From: Loxodes magnus
Lineage: Eukaryota; Ciliophora; Karyorelictea; Loxodida; Loxodidae
DNA: 64,000 nucleotides
NCBI GenBank assembly: GCA_946699065.1
Contig: CAMPDV010000018.1
Span: 868,001-932,000, forward strand
Direction of reading: 5' to 3'
Shown here: positions 50,204 through 62,003 of the stretch, in pieces
How the letters are laid out: the number at the start of each line of letters is the position of its first letter
Position numbering within the stretch: position 1 is the stretch's first letter
The notes under the pieces: generated by a model
What the model was told of the DNA's origin: nothing
Seen by the model: the letters and a program-made list of their open reading frames with translations, nothing else
The model's database searches: none
Translations under genes and position numbers: made by a program

Positions 50204-50752
50204 ATGGCTGATAAAAAAGTTTTGAACATCCTGAAAGTTGTCAAAAGTTAAAGAAAGACAATAGGAATTAATGGAAAAGCTGGAAATATTAGAAGAAATA
50301 GAAATGAAGTTCAGGCCTATAGAAAGAGGCCTAAAAACCTTCTGAAGCATATTTTAATACTAGAGTTATAAAATTTAAACCTAATATTAGAAATTGAGGA
50401 AATAGATAACAAAATAGAAGAAATAGTAGAAAAATAATGGAAAATACAGAGCTACATTGACCAAAATGATCAAAAAATAATATAATGATAATTGAAAAGG
50501 AAAGAAGCTAATAATTTAGACCAAAAAAAATAATGAAGAGATGTTATAACAGAAAATTCAAGAAGGCATTTGCGAAGAAGTAGCATGTAATTCTTAAAAC
50601 TATTAAGAATACTTGAAGAATTAAAGGAAAACCAAAAGAAAATAATAAATAAAAAAAGGAAGATAGAATGTAATACAATAGGGATCATTTTCTAATCGAG
50701 AGATCTCAAGAAATACATGCAAGTCAAAAAGAGAAAATGTAGAAACATTTGA
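50204..50752 (+). pseudogene. Gag-like element, copy 5, decayed
   Basis: ATG to TGA gives 182 residues, Lys/Glu/Ile-rich coiled coil (LILEIEEIDNKIEEIVEKQW). The knuckle is recognisable only in another frame as C-Y-N-R-K-F-K-K-A-F-A-K-K, aligned to copy 1 with the second and third Cys, His and last Cys replaced. Position and composition fit a decayed copy. Element boundaries not found. Confidence 0.5.
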
Positions 50753-50920
50753 CTCCTGGAGGAATCTGAGGGCTGGCGGGAAAGAAGTTAAAAAACCTCC
50801 AAAGCAACAGTATTAAATTTTATTTGTCTACTATTTAAATTTTAATATTACAAATGTCTAAAAGTATGGCTAGCATTTTGGCTTAGATATACATATGTAT
50901 TATTATAATAAATTTAAAAA

Positions 50921-51270
50921 ATGAAAAAAATAGCTTCTTCCTCGTAATAAAGAAAAATATAGAAAATCTTAAATCTTAATTGCGTTAAGGAATAGTAGAA
51001 ATTATACTAAGAAAATTAGAATCTTTAAAACTAAGTTAAGGAACTAAATGAAAAAATTAAGAAATTTTATTAAGGGCTGTGAAGAGCAAAAAGTATAATA
51101 ACTTATTAAAAAGAATATCAACAGCAAACCTAAATCTTTGGAAATGAATATGCGAATAGCTAAAGAAGAAGAGAAGCTTAAAAGTTTGCAGAATATACGC
51201 AATCAATATATTTAAAAACAATTCAATGAAGGTCTGATGGACATTGATATGGAGAAAATACCAGTTTATA
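50921..51270 (+). pseudogene. Fragment of a coiled-coil ORF, 5' part
   Basis: From ATG (MKKIASSSQQRKIQKI) an open, Gln-rich coiled-coil frame (NLQNQVKELNEKIKKF) runs to about 51.27 kb, where copy 6 begins on the other strand. It may be the 5' half of another element or of a host gene interrupted by copy 6, with the 3' part at 52.24-52.60 kb. Unproven. Confidence 0.35.
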
Positions 51271-51279
51271 TATTATTAT

Positions 51280-52220
51280 TAATCATTAATATAATTTTCT
51301 CTTCGGCTTAAAATTAAGAGTAGTTCTGTTTGTGTGGTTAGTTCTTCTCCTTTTTCTCCTTATCTTGTCTTTAATCTCAAATTTTTTTTCTTTCTTTAGA
51401 TTTTTCCATCTTAAAAGGAATAAAATTCAGTAAGCTATTTCTTTCAATTCCTAGAAGTTAATATTCAGTCAGATGTTACTTCTTATTCTTTTTTGTTCTG
51501 GATATTTCTGTCATAAATGTCACATACTGTTGCAAATGAAATATCTTTTTCTTTATCTTTGAAATATTATTTCCTGTCTATTATTTCCATTGGGATTCCT
51601 TTTTAAATTTTCTTCAATTTATTGGAGTCTTAAATCTAATTTTATTCAATTTTTCTTGTCTTACTCTCTCATTATTTAATTATCATTTTCTAATCCTGTC
51701 ATTCGCTCATATGTTCCGACTTAGCTCTTCGGTTTACCATATGGACTTCATCATCATCTTCATGATTAATTGGATCTTTACTTATTTTGAATATTTCTTT
51801 CTTCTATGAGTTTAAATCCTCTTTGAGATTTTAGTTTTTGATAAGTATATAAATTAACTGTTTCATCTATTAAGAGTTCTTTTATCCTATTTCAATATTA
51901 TCTAAATTAAAGGTATTAGGATCTATAATGAGATATTTACTTTGATTTTTTCATTTATTTTTTATTTCTTTGATATAATTTTTAATGATTCCGTTGAGTG
52001 TTCTCTTTTTTCATTTTTCAACGAGGTGTTGATAGTTGTGTCATTTTTTATGGTCTGAATTTTTTTAGTTCTTTGATTGTCAACCGTTGATCTGAAGAAA
52101 GTTGGACTTGTTAAAGTTAAGTCGAGGTAAGAGAAAGTGTTTCTGATTTTCTTTCCTTCTCTGAGGAGGTGATTAAAAATCCTTCTTGAAACTAGCTATT
52201 TTATTTTAATGTTCCAGCAT
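51280..52220 (-). pseudogene. Gag-like element, copy 6, degenerate
   Basis: Read from ATG at 52220 on the minus strand, one frame continues for ~310 codons but contains about eight TGA. The first half is basic; HEDDDEVHMVNRRAK and coiled-coil sequence follow; the expected knuckle position reads A-T-V-C-D-I-Y-D-R-N-I-Q-N, without the later Cys/His. The density of TGA and the broken knuckle argue for a dead copy. Confidence 0.5.
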
Positions 52221-52235
52221 TTATACAGAGAAAGA

Positions 52236-52600
52236 TTACAAGATGCTGTTTTGCAAGTGAAGAGAACATTTAGTCAAATAGTGTCGGTAATTTACTAAAA
52301 ACAAAAAAATAAAAGAAGCAAAATTATAAATAAATTGATTAACTATACTGCACAGAATGAGGACAAATTAAGAAAATCTCCTAAGAATTAAAACTTCATA
52401 AAAGAGTAGCAGAAAATTACAATTTTAAAATTAATAAATTACTAGGGAACATAAGATCATATCATACTAGAGGATGAAAAAAAAACTGAACATAGAAAAA
52501 TAAGAGCAAACATTTAAGAAAAACTTCCCAGCAAGTAGCAGAAATTTCAAATAACAAATACAATTAAACTTAAAAGAGATTTACCTTTTAATGGTAGTGC
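52236..52600 (+). pseudogene. Fragment of a coiled-coil ORF, 3' part
   Basis: An open frame right of copy 6 (RLQDAVLQVKRTFSQIV ... EDEKKTEHRKIRANIQEKL) has coding-like, Lys/Gln/Glu composition. It has no clear start of its own. Together with 50921-51270 it could be one ORF split by copy 6. Unproven. Confidence 0.3.
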
Positions 52601-54027
52601 CACTATATTTAATTATTATTATTACAAAAGTTTAAATATAATGCTTAATTTAATATAAACTAATTTCTTTCGAAAAATTATTTGCATAATAATTTTTAAA
52701 TAAGATGCTTAAGTTTTTTAATCTTCCATAAGCTAATTTTGAGTGATTCGAAATAAAGCATGGTAATTTCTTAGTGTGATAATTATTAATTATTTTAATT
52801 ATTTTATATTAGTATGACTATAAGTTAATTAATATGGCTAATATTATAAAATTTCCCTTTTAAATATTAAAATTATATACTTTATTTTAAAGATTGCTTT
52901 GCTTTAAACTATGATTTAATTATTACCAAAGCTTTTATAATTTACTTTCTATAAAATTAATGAACCTAAAATTTTAAGACGTGTGGGATCTTAAGGGAAG
53001 CATAGGTGATAAATGTATTTATATAAGATTATTTATAGAATAAACTTTAAAAAAGTATAAGCAAAATAGTTAATTATAGCATATAAAGATATTAAGATCA
53101 TATACCTTAAACAATATTCTTCAGCAAAAATTACTTGCTTCTGCAATATGTAAGACAACATTTATTTTCTCTCTGAATGTAGCTAAGTTTTTGTTATTTT
53201 AATAAGCAAATCTATCTTAAAAGGTTATCTACCTAGTTTCAATAGTTATATTAATTTAACTATCTCATTTTTTGCATCCAGAAGCTCTATCAACAGATAT
53301 TTATTTAATATAATTTTTATTATATTAAGATGGCGCTGATTATTATAACTAAGATTAAATCAAAGCAAAATATTTAAATATAAGAACATCAATTAAGTAG
53401 ATCAAGCTTAATATAAACATATAGAGATAGACTTTTAGATTAAATAATCATAGGGCTATTCAAATATTTATAAAATATAGATTTAATAAAATTTGGACAA
53501 TTGAATAGTTTTTAATACTGAAATGCTTTATACAACAATTTAGTTAAGGACATAAAAATTAAAAACTGGATTAAAATTAAACTTTTACCATATTAATTAA
53601 TCCATTCCTAATATTATTAGTGTTATTCATATTGATTGAGAAATTGTTTTTCATAAAGTATGATATAGAGTTGGGTGATAAAATAAGGAAAATAATATAT
53701 AAATTTTGACAAAAATGGATAGCCATCTTTTAGTTCTAAATACATCTTTCATGCTTAAGACTCTTATTATAGAAGAGCTTATTAATTCAGGCTTAATTAC
53801 TATGTCCCTTTATTATATAATCATGTTAAATCCATTTTAAAATTAAAGTAAATAAAGTATAAGCATATAAAATATAATTATCTTCATTTCATTAGAGCTT
53901 TATAAAAAATTAGATTATTTCAAGTAATAAAAGAGGGGCAAATGAAAAGAAGAGAGTAAAGAAGTTTTGGTTTAAAGGAAATAAAGAAAATTAATTTAAA
54001 AATAGTTTATTTGCTAAAAGTAAAACT
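52601..54027. other. Intergenic, AT-rich, 1.4 kb
   Basis: Right edge of the element cluster to the MFS gene. I see no gene, RNA or repeat. Confidence 0.5.
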
Positions 54028-55497
54028 TCAGTCAAAATCCAACTTTCTATCTTTTGTTTCAACAGTAAGTCCAAAGGAAACCACAGAAGTTACAAGAGAA
54101 ACAAGGAAATTTATAGTTCAAAACAACGAAATGTTTGTTTTTGATAATGAAATACCAATAAAAGGACCTATTACTGAACCTACTGCTATCCAAGATTAAG
54201 AGAAAGAATTTCCACATCCTCTTATCCTAGTTGGGTAAAACTCATTTAAATAATTTTCTAAAAATACTACAATTACATAACCAGTAAAGTTTATTCCTCC
54301 AACTGACCACAAAAACAATGATGATTCTATAGGACATACTAAAGTACCATATGTAAAAAATGTGAAAGCGATTAAATGAAAGCGCATTCCCCATATCCTA
54401 CTTTAGGAGATTACCAGTAAAGTATAGCAAAAAGCAATAATTTAGAAAAAATTTGCAAAGATAGCATCTCTAATAATATCTCTCATAAAAAATGACTTGT
54501 AATTACCAAATATAGATGGTAGAACAAATGTAACTGCCAGTTGTACAGAACTGATAGTATACCAAATAAGACTTGAAATTACTGTTACAGTTATATATTT
54601 TTTTGAAAAAACTTCTTTCCAATCATACTCAACTTTTTATTTATTAGCTATGCTTTTCTTTATTTATTTTTTTTCTTCATCGGTTAAAGCTTAATGTCCA
54701 TTAATTTTGAATATATAATCACAAGCTTCATTACACTCTTAAATTCTTCCTTTTTCATATAAGTAAAATGGAGTTTCAGGAATGAAATAAGCAGCAAAAA
54801 TAAGAGGAATCAAGAATACAAACCAACTTAAAAAGAGATAAAGCCTCCATTTAGCGCCTTAAACCGAAGGAATTAGGAAAAGTGCCAAGATGCAGCTTAT
54901 GCCATAACCAATCACTATTATACATTCTATCGATGCTAACATCCATCCTCTATGCTTGCTTACTGAAAACTCAGAGTTGACAATTAAAGTTATTACATTA
55001 GTCATACCACATCCTACAGCACAAAAAAAGTAGCAGGTTAAAAAACTAAAATATCCTGTAGTGAAGGCACTTAAAGTTCCTGCAACCGTTAAAAGAGCCG
55101 TAGAACAAAAATTAGGCAATTTTCTTCCATAATTATCAGAAACTGGTCCTGAAAGAAAGACACCAATTCCATAACCAATATAGGCTACAAAAACTATTCA
55201 GGCTGCTTAGTTTGTACTTAAAAACCATTCTCTTGCCAAAATAATTTCTATAAATGAGATAGCGGTCACAAGTGTAAAAAAGGACATAGCTCTAAAGCCA
55301 TTAACTATTAGTTGCATCCAATGGAAGAATCCTAAACCTCTCTTGTCGTAAATATCAGCTAAAACATTTTACATGTCATTTGAAAATTCTTTCTTGGCAT
55401 AAAGTAATTAATTTTACTCATTCTCATCTGCTGTTGTACTTCCAGGTTCATTGTTTTGATTATCCTAATCTTGATCGATTTATTTTTTCTCAAACAT
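54028..55497 (-). CDS. MFS transporter (SV2/SVOP or SLC22-like)
   Basis: 489 residues, about twelve helices. A polar, Gln/Asn/Glu-rich N-terminus (~70 residues) precedes helix 1. The MFS loop-2 motif is G-P-V-S-D-N-Y-G-R-K; YPTRIRGCGNSFS before helix 11 matches the sugar/organic-ion porter pattern (P-x-x-x-R), and PETPFYLYEKGR after helix 6 the central loop of SV2-like carriers. Substrate unknown. Internal TGA read as Trp (AAWIVFVAYIG, SLFWTINFL). Stop TGA 54028-54030. Confidence 0.9.
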
Positions 55498-55878
55498 TAT
55501 AAATTAAAACGTAATTAAAAATAATGTTATATAGCTCTTTATTTACTAAAAATGGTTTATATTTTATAAAATCATTTCAATACAATCATTTAGTATCTAA
55601 GTAGCCATATTATTGAAATCAGAAATGATAAGCATAATTTAATAGTATTTTATTATTGAAATAAGGCTAAATTTACTTTTTTAAGCAGTCTAATATTTAT
55701 GAAAAAGTCAACCTTGTATATGGTTTTTATTTAGCTAAAATTAAGTAATAAAGTTTATACTAAAAGTTGAAGAATAATCTAAGAGACTAGAAAGTATCCC
55801 TATTTTGCTAAATTCTAATGAAAAAAATAAAATCTTGCAAGTTAGCATTTTATTAAGGAGTGTTATAGTTCTACTTTT
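55498..55878. other. Intergenic, AT-rich, 380 bases
   Basis: Upstream region of the MFS gene; nothing recognisable. Confidence 0.5.
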
Positions 55879-56523
55879 ATGAATATAGGTTGATTTAATG
55901 AAATTAATGATGAATGCCAAAATATTTAGGCTGATATATGTAAATTCGTAAAAAGAGTATTAGAAACTATGGAGAAGATATTTTAAAAATATGAAAAACT
56001 GAATAAAGCATTATGAGACATGTAAGAGATTTTTATCATTTGAAAAAATCAAAATTTGCTCAAGTAAATCAAGCTAAAAAGAGACTAAAGGATTATGAAT
56101 TATTAACTTATGTGATTGAAAAATCTCAAAAAAAAATTTTTGATAAAATTAGCTAAATGATAATAAAGTAAAATGGAGATTGAAGAAATCCTTAAAAAGG
56201 CAATAGTATACCAAAAATAAATAAGATATACTATAGATGTAAATAAGGAAAATATAACAGTAATTTGCAAAAGCTTAAACTCTAATTTCTAAAATGGAAC
56301 AATTTATCCAATAATTTATAAATCTCTTTGCAAAAATTTAGCTTTGCCTAAAAATTTATGCGAATTACATTGATTGATGGCCTGCCATTCCAACGATAAA
56401 GGGAAAAATAAATTAATATATTAAATCTACAATTTTCTTAATAAGATAAACTTTGAGATAATCAGAATCTACATATAAAGAGTCTTGCTTTATTTATTAT
56501 AATTAGCTTCCAGTTAAACATGA
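55879..56523 (+). CDS. Possible protein, 214 residues (weak)
   Basis: One frame from ATG to TGA with a heptad-like first half (CKFVKRVLETMEKIFQKYE) and a later Cys-containing part (CELHWLMACHS). Five TGA would be Trp. No family recognised; chance open frames of this length occur here, so treat as tentative. Confidence 0.3.
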
Positions 56524-56935
56524 AATATTTTAAAATTAGAAGCTTCTTTTAAAAATTGATAATCCGTACTAAAGAATGTCCATACTCAGATCTAGCTTTT
56601 AATTATAAAATGTATTTAGTATTTTGTATCTTACTGGAAATATCAAAATGAATTAATTAATTTATATATCTTTGATATTTAGCTAGCCTGAAACATCAAA
56701 GATTTTAGTGAAGATTGGAATAAAAAATTAAAATATATAGAAATTATCTAAAGAGGCAAATTTATGACAAACGCATAAAATTTTTTGGCAAAATAAACAA
56801 AGCTAAAGTGTGCTTCTTGTAAATAAAAATCTAAATTCAAAGCATTTAAGAGATATTTCATTATCGAAATTGAGAAAATTTTTATTTAATTTTCAGTATA
56901 AACTTAATCTACGCTAGCTTGATTTTGAAATAATA
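56524..56935. other. Intergenic, AT-rich, 410 bases
   Basis: Convergent interval; nothing recognisable. Confidence 0.5.
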
Positions 56936-58116
56936 TCATTTGTAATTATTATGAAAATTTTGATAAATTTGATTAAAATTTAAAATATAAATGTCAATAA
57001 GAAAGAATATTTCTAAGATATACAAGCCAAAGAGTGGTTTAAAACTTATAACTTTCCATTTTTTTATTTAGTGTGCTTCTTGATAGGTCTGCATTGATTT
57101 TCCGTGAAACATGTCTGGTTTGGATGAAAGTTCTAAAGATTTTCTATCTTCTTTTTATATCAGATCTTTAAATTTATATTTAATTTTTTATTTAGTAGTC
57201 AAGATATCAGTCTTTGTTTTTTCAGTAATCATTGGAACTTCCTCTATTAAGTTGGAATAAGATTAACGTCAAGGATGTTCTTTTGCTAAAATTTTATTTT
57301 GAAAAGGTTATTTCCGTAAGTATGTCATTTCTAAGCAAATTTGTACAATATGCGCCATCAGTTCTCTCATTCTATCTGAAAAACGTAAATTACTTCCTCC
57401 TGACTGCTAAGATTTTTATATTTTGTAACATTATTCCTTTACAGATTCATTTTTGCTATTTGATTATTGAGTTATGTCTTAGTTACCTTGGCGTCTTTTA
57501 CTTTCATTTTACAATGTAGATTCTAGTGATTTTTCTTCTTTTCTTCTAGTCTGGACTATCTACTTACCTTTCTTAGTTTAATTTTCGAAAGTTTGTTATT
57601 CTTCATTTTCCCTGCTTTCTTTAATATTTTAATTATGACTAACTTAAAATTTTTATGTTCAGCAAAAAAAGCCTCAATATATCCTCTAAATATTTCTTTA
57701 CAAATATATGGGAGTGATCCATTTATTAATTTCTGCAAGGATAGACCACTATGAGTAATGATTATATATAATAATTAAAGATTCAAGCCCCTATCAAGAC
57801 TGAAAAAGTTTTCAGATAAATTTCTTTCAATAACTTGGATACAGCTAGAGACCTCTGAAAGATTATATAATAATTAGATAGTTCAAAATCTTGCTCCTTC
57901 CTATTTTTGATTATTTAAATAAATAAATGATCTATAAGCAAAATATAGCTTAAAAATATATAAAAAAAGCTAGCTTAAAATATCTGTTTAATTATAGTGC
58001 TTAAACTATAGACACTTCAAATAATAGTAAGCATCTGCTTTCAATTTTAAGAATAACTTTGGGTAAGTAATGTTTTAAAAAGCATAAGTTTTAGCTGGTT
58101 AATAAATTTTTCTCAT
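56936..58116 (-). CDS. Hypothetical two-exon protein, about 387 residues
   Basis: Exon 1 (183 codons from ATG 58116) reads as a helical, partly hydrophobic protein (ARFWTIQLLYNLSEVSS; LQKLINGSLPYICKEIF). A 17-nt intron at 57551-57567 (GTAAG...CAG) then links to a polar exon 2 (RRKEEKSLES; FSDRMRELMAHIVQI; KTKTDILTTKQKIKYKF). The tail after KKWKV is low-quality. Family not recognised. The A7-TGG at 57057-57066 and the composition of exon 2 leave open that part of it is a decayed gag-like element. Confidence is moderate for exon 2, lower for exon 1. Confidence 0.4.
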
Positions 58117-58367
58117 TTAACTAGCCTAAAAAGCTAAAATTTCAGTTAATTTTATGAATTTTATAACTAATTAACTTAAATACAAAATAAAGATATATTT
58201 CAGGATATTTAAAAAAGGAAGATAATTTACAAAATGATTCTTTCTTTAGATATGTTTTCACTATTTTTTATTATTTGCCTAAAATTAATTATTTTTTTAA
58301 TTTATTAACTTCTCATTTCTATAAGAAAAAATTTGAAGCTATTTCACTAATTTAAAAATTATAAAAA

Positions 58368-59054
58368 ATGGAGAGTAAAGAGCACTGAAAAAATACACAA
58401 AAAGATTAACAGATAAACCAGAAGCAAAAATAAAAATTATAGGAATCTTTGTCATCACATGCTAACTAACTGTTACATTGTAATTATGATATTACATTGA
58501 TAATTGAAATGGACTTCTTATGGACAATAATACTGTATATGTGTAATATTGTTAAAATAAATTAACTTCTCAGCAAGAAAGCTGTGTAATCTATAATCTT
58601 TGAAAGATCAAAAGAACTAAAGGCACATGTTAAATAATTGGATTTTAAAGCAACATAGTTGCGAAACAACTTATTCAATATAAAATCTTAGAAGAACTTA
58701 GTAGAAGAATAACTGCATCGCTAATTCTAATCTAATTTAACTGAGGAAATTTCAATTATTACTGAAATATTTAGATTGATTCTGAAAACACTTAAGTAAA
58801 AAATTAAATAGAAATTTAGAGAACTAATATATGTAAAAAATTAAATAAAATTGAAAAATTTATTCTTCATAAATAAAATAGAGCAAAAGATAAAATATGC
58901 TAATATTTTGATTCTACTCAACAAATAATAAAATACTTTATTAGTTTCAAAATTAAGAGAATCAAAGAACTTGAAGAAAATTCATAAGACTTTATAAATA
59001 AAATGGTATCTAAAAAAGATAGAAGACAAAAGGAAATCACAGAAAAAAAATTGA
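58368..59054 (+). CDS. Possible coiled-coil protein, 228 residues (weak)
   Basis: ATG to TGA, one TGA read as Trp near residue 7. Lys/Gln/Ile-rich with heptad-like stretches (SIIFERSKELKAHVKQLDF; EEISIITEIFRLILKTLK). No known family. The low TGA density is mildly supportive only. Confidence 0.3.
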
Positions 59055-60205
59055 AGTGTTCTTGCAAAAAAAAACATAAATATCCATCTATGATAAAAAT
59101 ATGTAGTTGGAACTTAATGGTAGCATAGTGTAAGCAAAATAATTTAACTTTTAACTGATAATAATACTAATTTAGTATTCAATTTTACTTTTTCTAAAAT
59201 AATGAAAATATATAAGCATTTGTGAAAATTTTAATTTAAACTTTAATCATATGAACCTCTTAGCTTGATTATTTTAAGACTAATAATCAATTTAAAGCTA
59301 AAATTTAAAATAAAATAGCATTTCTTAGATTGAAAGACAACCTTTATTTGTTTATAAAATGATCTAAAAAAGAAAAGGGAAAATAAATTTATATGAGGAA
59401 AGCAAGTATATCAATAATATAATAATATTAAATAATATGAATTATATTATAATATTTAGTTAAATTAGTATAGATTTAATAAAATCCATGCTCCTATAAT
59501 ATAATCGACTTTCTTATAAAGAAATAAATAAATAATTAATTAGAACATATAAATCTCAAATAAAAAATAAATAAGTAAAAAATTTACTTCCTTGTATCTT
59601 TGATCTATTTACCTATTTTATAAAACAAGATAGATTAAGCTTAGTAGATTTAATATCTTAATTACATTTCACTGCAAAATTTTTTAATATAGTCTAAATT
59701 TTAAATAATCTATCCTTTAAATAATACATGTTTAACTAAATCATAAATGAAAAGTTAAAATTTTAGAAGCATAGTAATTTAAGTGATTAAATTTAGAATA
59801 AAAAATAGTTCATAAATGTATCTTATTTTAAATGAATGTAATTTTTGAAGATTATCGTATCTTAACTTTTACATTTTAATAATTTAAAAACAAAAAATCA
59901 AATAAAAAATTAAATTAGCACTTTAATTAAAGCATTTAATCATAAATATTAGAAATAAAAAGCAATACTACACAAAAATATAATGCCATTGAATTAATAA
60001 GTAATAAGTTTATAAAAAAAGCAAATGTTTATAATTTATCCATATTTTAAATTATAAATAAATTAAATAGCCTAAATAATGCAAAAGTTTATAATTTAGA
60101 ATGTAAAATAAATTTGCTCAACATTAATTAAAATGAATACTAATTATCCTTTTTTATTTATTAACTATAAATTAAATATAATATTTGCTCTATTTCTACT
60201 CTATA
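59055..60205. other. Intergenic, AT-rich, 1.15 kb
   Basis: Nothing recognisable. Confidence 0.5.
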
Positions 60206-61204
60206 TCAACTATTTACAAGGTCATTTCTTATTTCACATTCTTCTCTCAAACTATTAACTGAAGAAGTTTAATTTGTTTATTCTTTATCTGAATCTATTA
60301 ACTATTTTTTCTTTTCACTGTAGTTTGAAAGACTATCTAAATATTCTATTTTCATTTTTCTCTAAACTTCATATCAAATATTACAGTTATATCCATATAT
60401 GAAGCTTAAAAACATCTCACTTAGTACTTACACTACTGCTCCTAAACCATTAAATCATTTATAGCTTTCTGATTCTATTTCTTTATCAAAAATAATGAAA
60501 AAATTAAAGCTTAATTGGAAGGGAATAGATCCTATTACTTAACATATATAATAAATAAACGGAGTTCATCTCAAATTCCTTATTATCTAAACTGACTCTT
60601 CCATTTCCGACGAAATATTACACAATAAAGCTAAATTTGTTCTTAATATTTTATAAGTTATAGAGAAAATCCAAGGAAGAAAGACATAAATAGGTAAGTA
60701 AAAGAATATTAAGAAAAAAGTCTAAATAGCCATCATGTGTTAATGAAATGAATACAAATCTGTTTTATAAAACATTTCACTAACAAGCATTGGAATTACT
60801 AGAAACATAGGAAATAAATAACCTACTCTAGAAAAATTTTGCTTATATCGTTTAAAATCTCTCTTCAAATGGCAAATCATTTGATAAATAGTAAAGTATA
60901 GAAAACCATTTCAAATGAAGATAGCTTAAAAGAAGTAAAAGGTTAAATAATAAGTGATCCTAGTTTAAAAGTCCTGATAATACAAATTCCAATTTTTTTA
61001 GATGATCAAAGATAAAGGAATCAAAATAAGGTTGCAAATGGCGATATTAATGTTTTGCTAATAAATCAGTCATCATAAAAAGGTTCTTTATTCTTTGAAA
61101 TATCAATATCAAAAGATGATTGACAGAGAACTTAAAACAGTAAAGGCAACAGCAATCCACAACAAAATATGAAGCAAAATATTTACATCAAATTATTAAC
61201 CCAT
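60206..61204 (-). CDS. Seven-helix receptor-like membrane protein, copy B
   Basis: 332 residues, seven helices, ATG at 61204, TGA at 60206-60208. Near-identical to copy C through helix 6 and to copy A in motif layout (QRTFLWWL, YQMICHLKRDF, EMEESVQIIRNLRWTP, GYNCNIW). The helix-5 Trp is TGG at 60671-60673 where copy A has TGA. The C-terminal tail (LSNYSEKKKQLIDSDKEQ) differs from copy C. Signalling role and ligand unknown. Confidence 0.9.
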
Positions 61205-62003
61205 TTTAATCTATCTTAAATTAAATAATATTACTTACTAATTATTTATTAGCTTTTAAAAATCTTGCTTAGTAACTTGCAGATTAAATAATATTGTATA
61301 TATTTTCTTAGATATTTCAGATTTTTATGGTCTTGCTTTAAATTTCTTCATGTAAATAACTCAAATATAGACATTTTTAATTATTAATGAGGTTTTAAAA
61401 ATTTGAATTTAGTTTAAAGAGCAAAACTTAGAGTAGTTTTTAATTTTATTTTTTCTTAGTTCTATAAGTTTAAATGTATTAGGATTGAATGAAAAGGTTA
61501 AGTGAAATAATATATAAAAATTTGAAGTTTACTTTAGTCAGATTACATTAGCAGATTAAATTAAAATTTTATTTGTAAATATATAAAATAGTAAGTAAAG
61601 AAGAATTATAATTGAAATATATAGAATTAAAAGTAGCAATACACTAACTAAGTCTATTTTTTACTATCTTGGAAATCTTTAATAGAAGTAGAGGTAATTT
61701 TTTATAAATATATTCCTTTAAAAGAAAATAGGGAATACCATTATAAGTATATTTATGGAAAGATATCTAATTGTAAGTGTTCTTCAATTTATAAAAAAAA
61801 TGAGTAAATTTAGGAGTTTTTTGATGATCCAGATTTATGCTTCTGAGCAATCGTTGAATAATAAACAAATCTTTTTTATTAAATTTGTCATAAATTAGTT
61901 AAATTTAAATCTAAATTAAAACTAAGAATAAGCTTAATTACTAAAATATGATAAGTTAAATCGAAACTAAATAAGAAGATTTATTACCAGTTATTTATAT
62001 TAT
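61205..62003. other. Intergenic, AT-rich, 800 bases
   Basis: Upstream of copy B and downstream of the KICS2-like gene. Nothing recognisable. Confidence 0.5.

Noticed and set aside
57232..57519. Hydrophobic 95-codon frame on the plus strand
   Set aside because: Same artefact: antisense of an A-rich, polar minus-strand frame.
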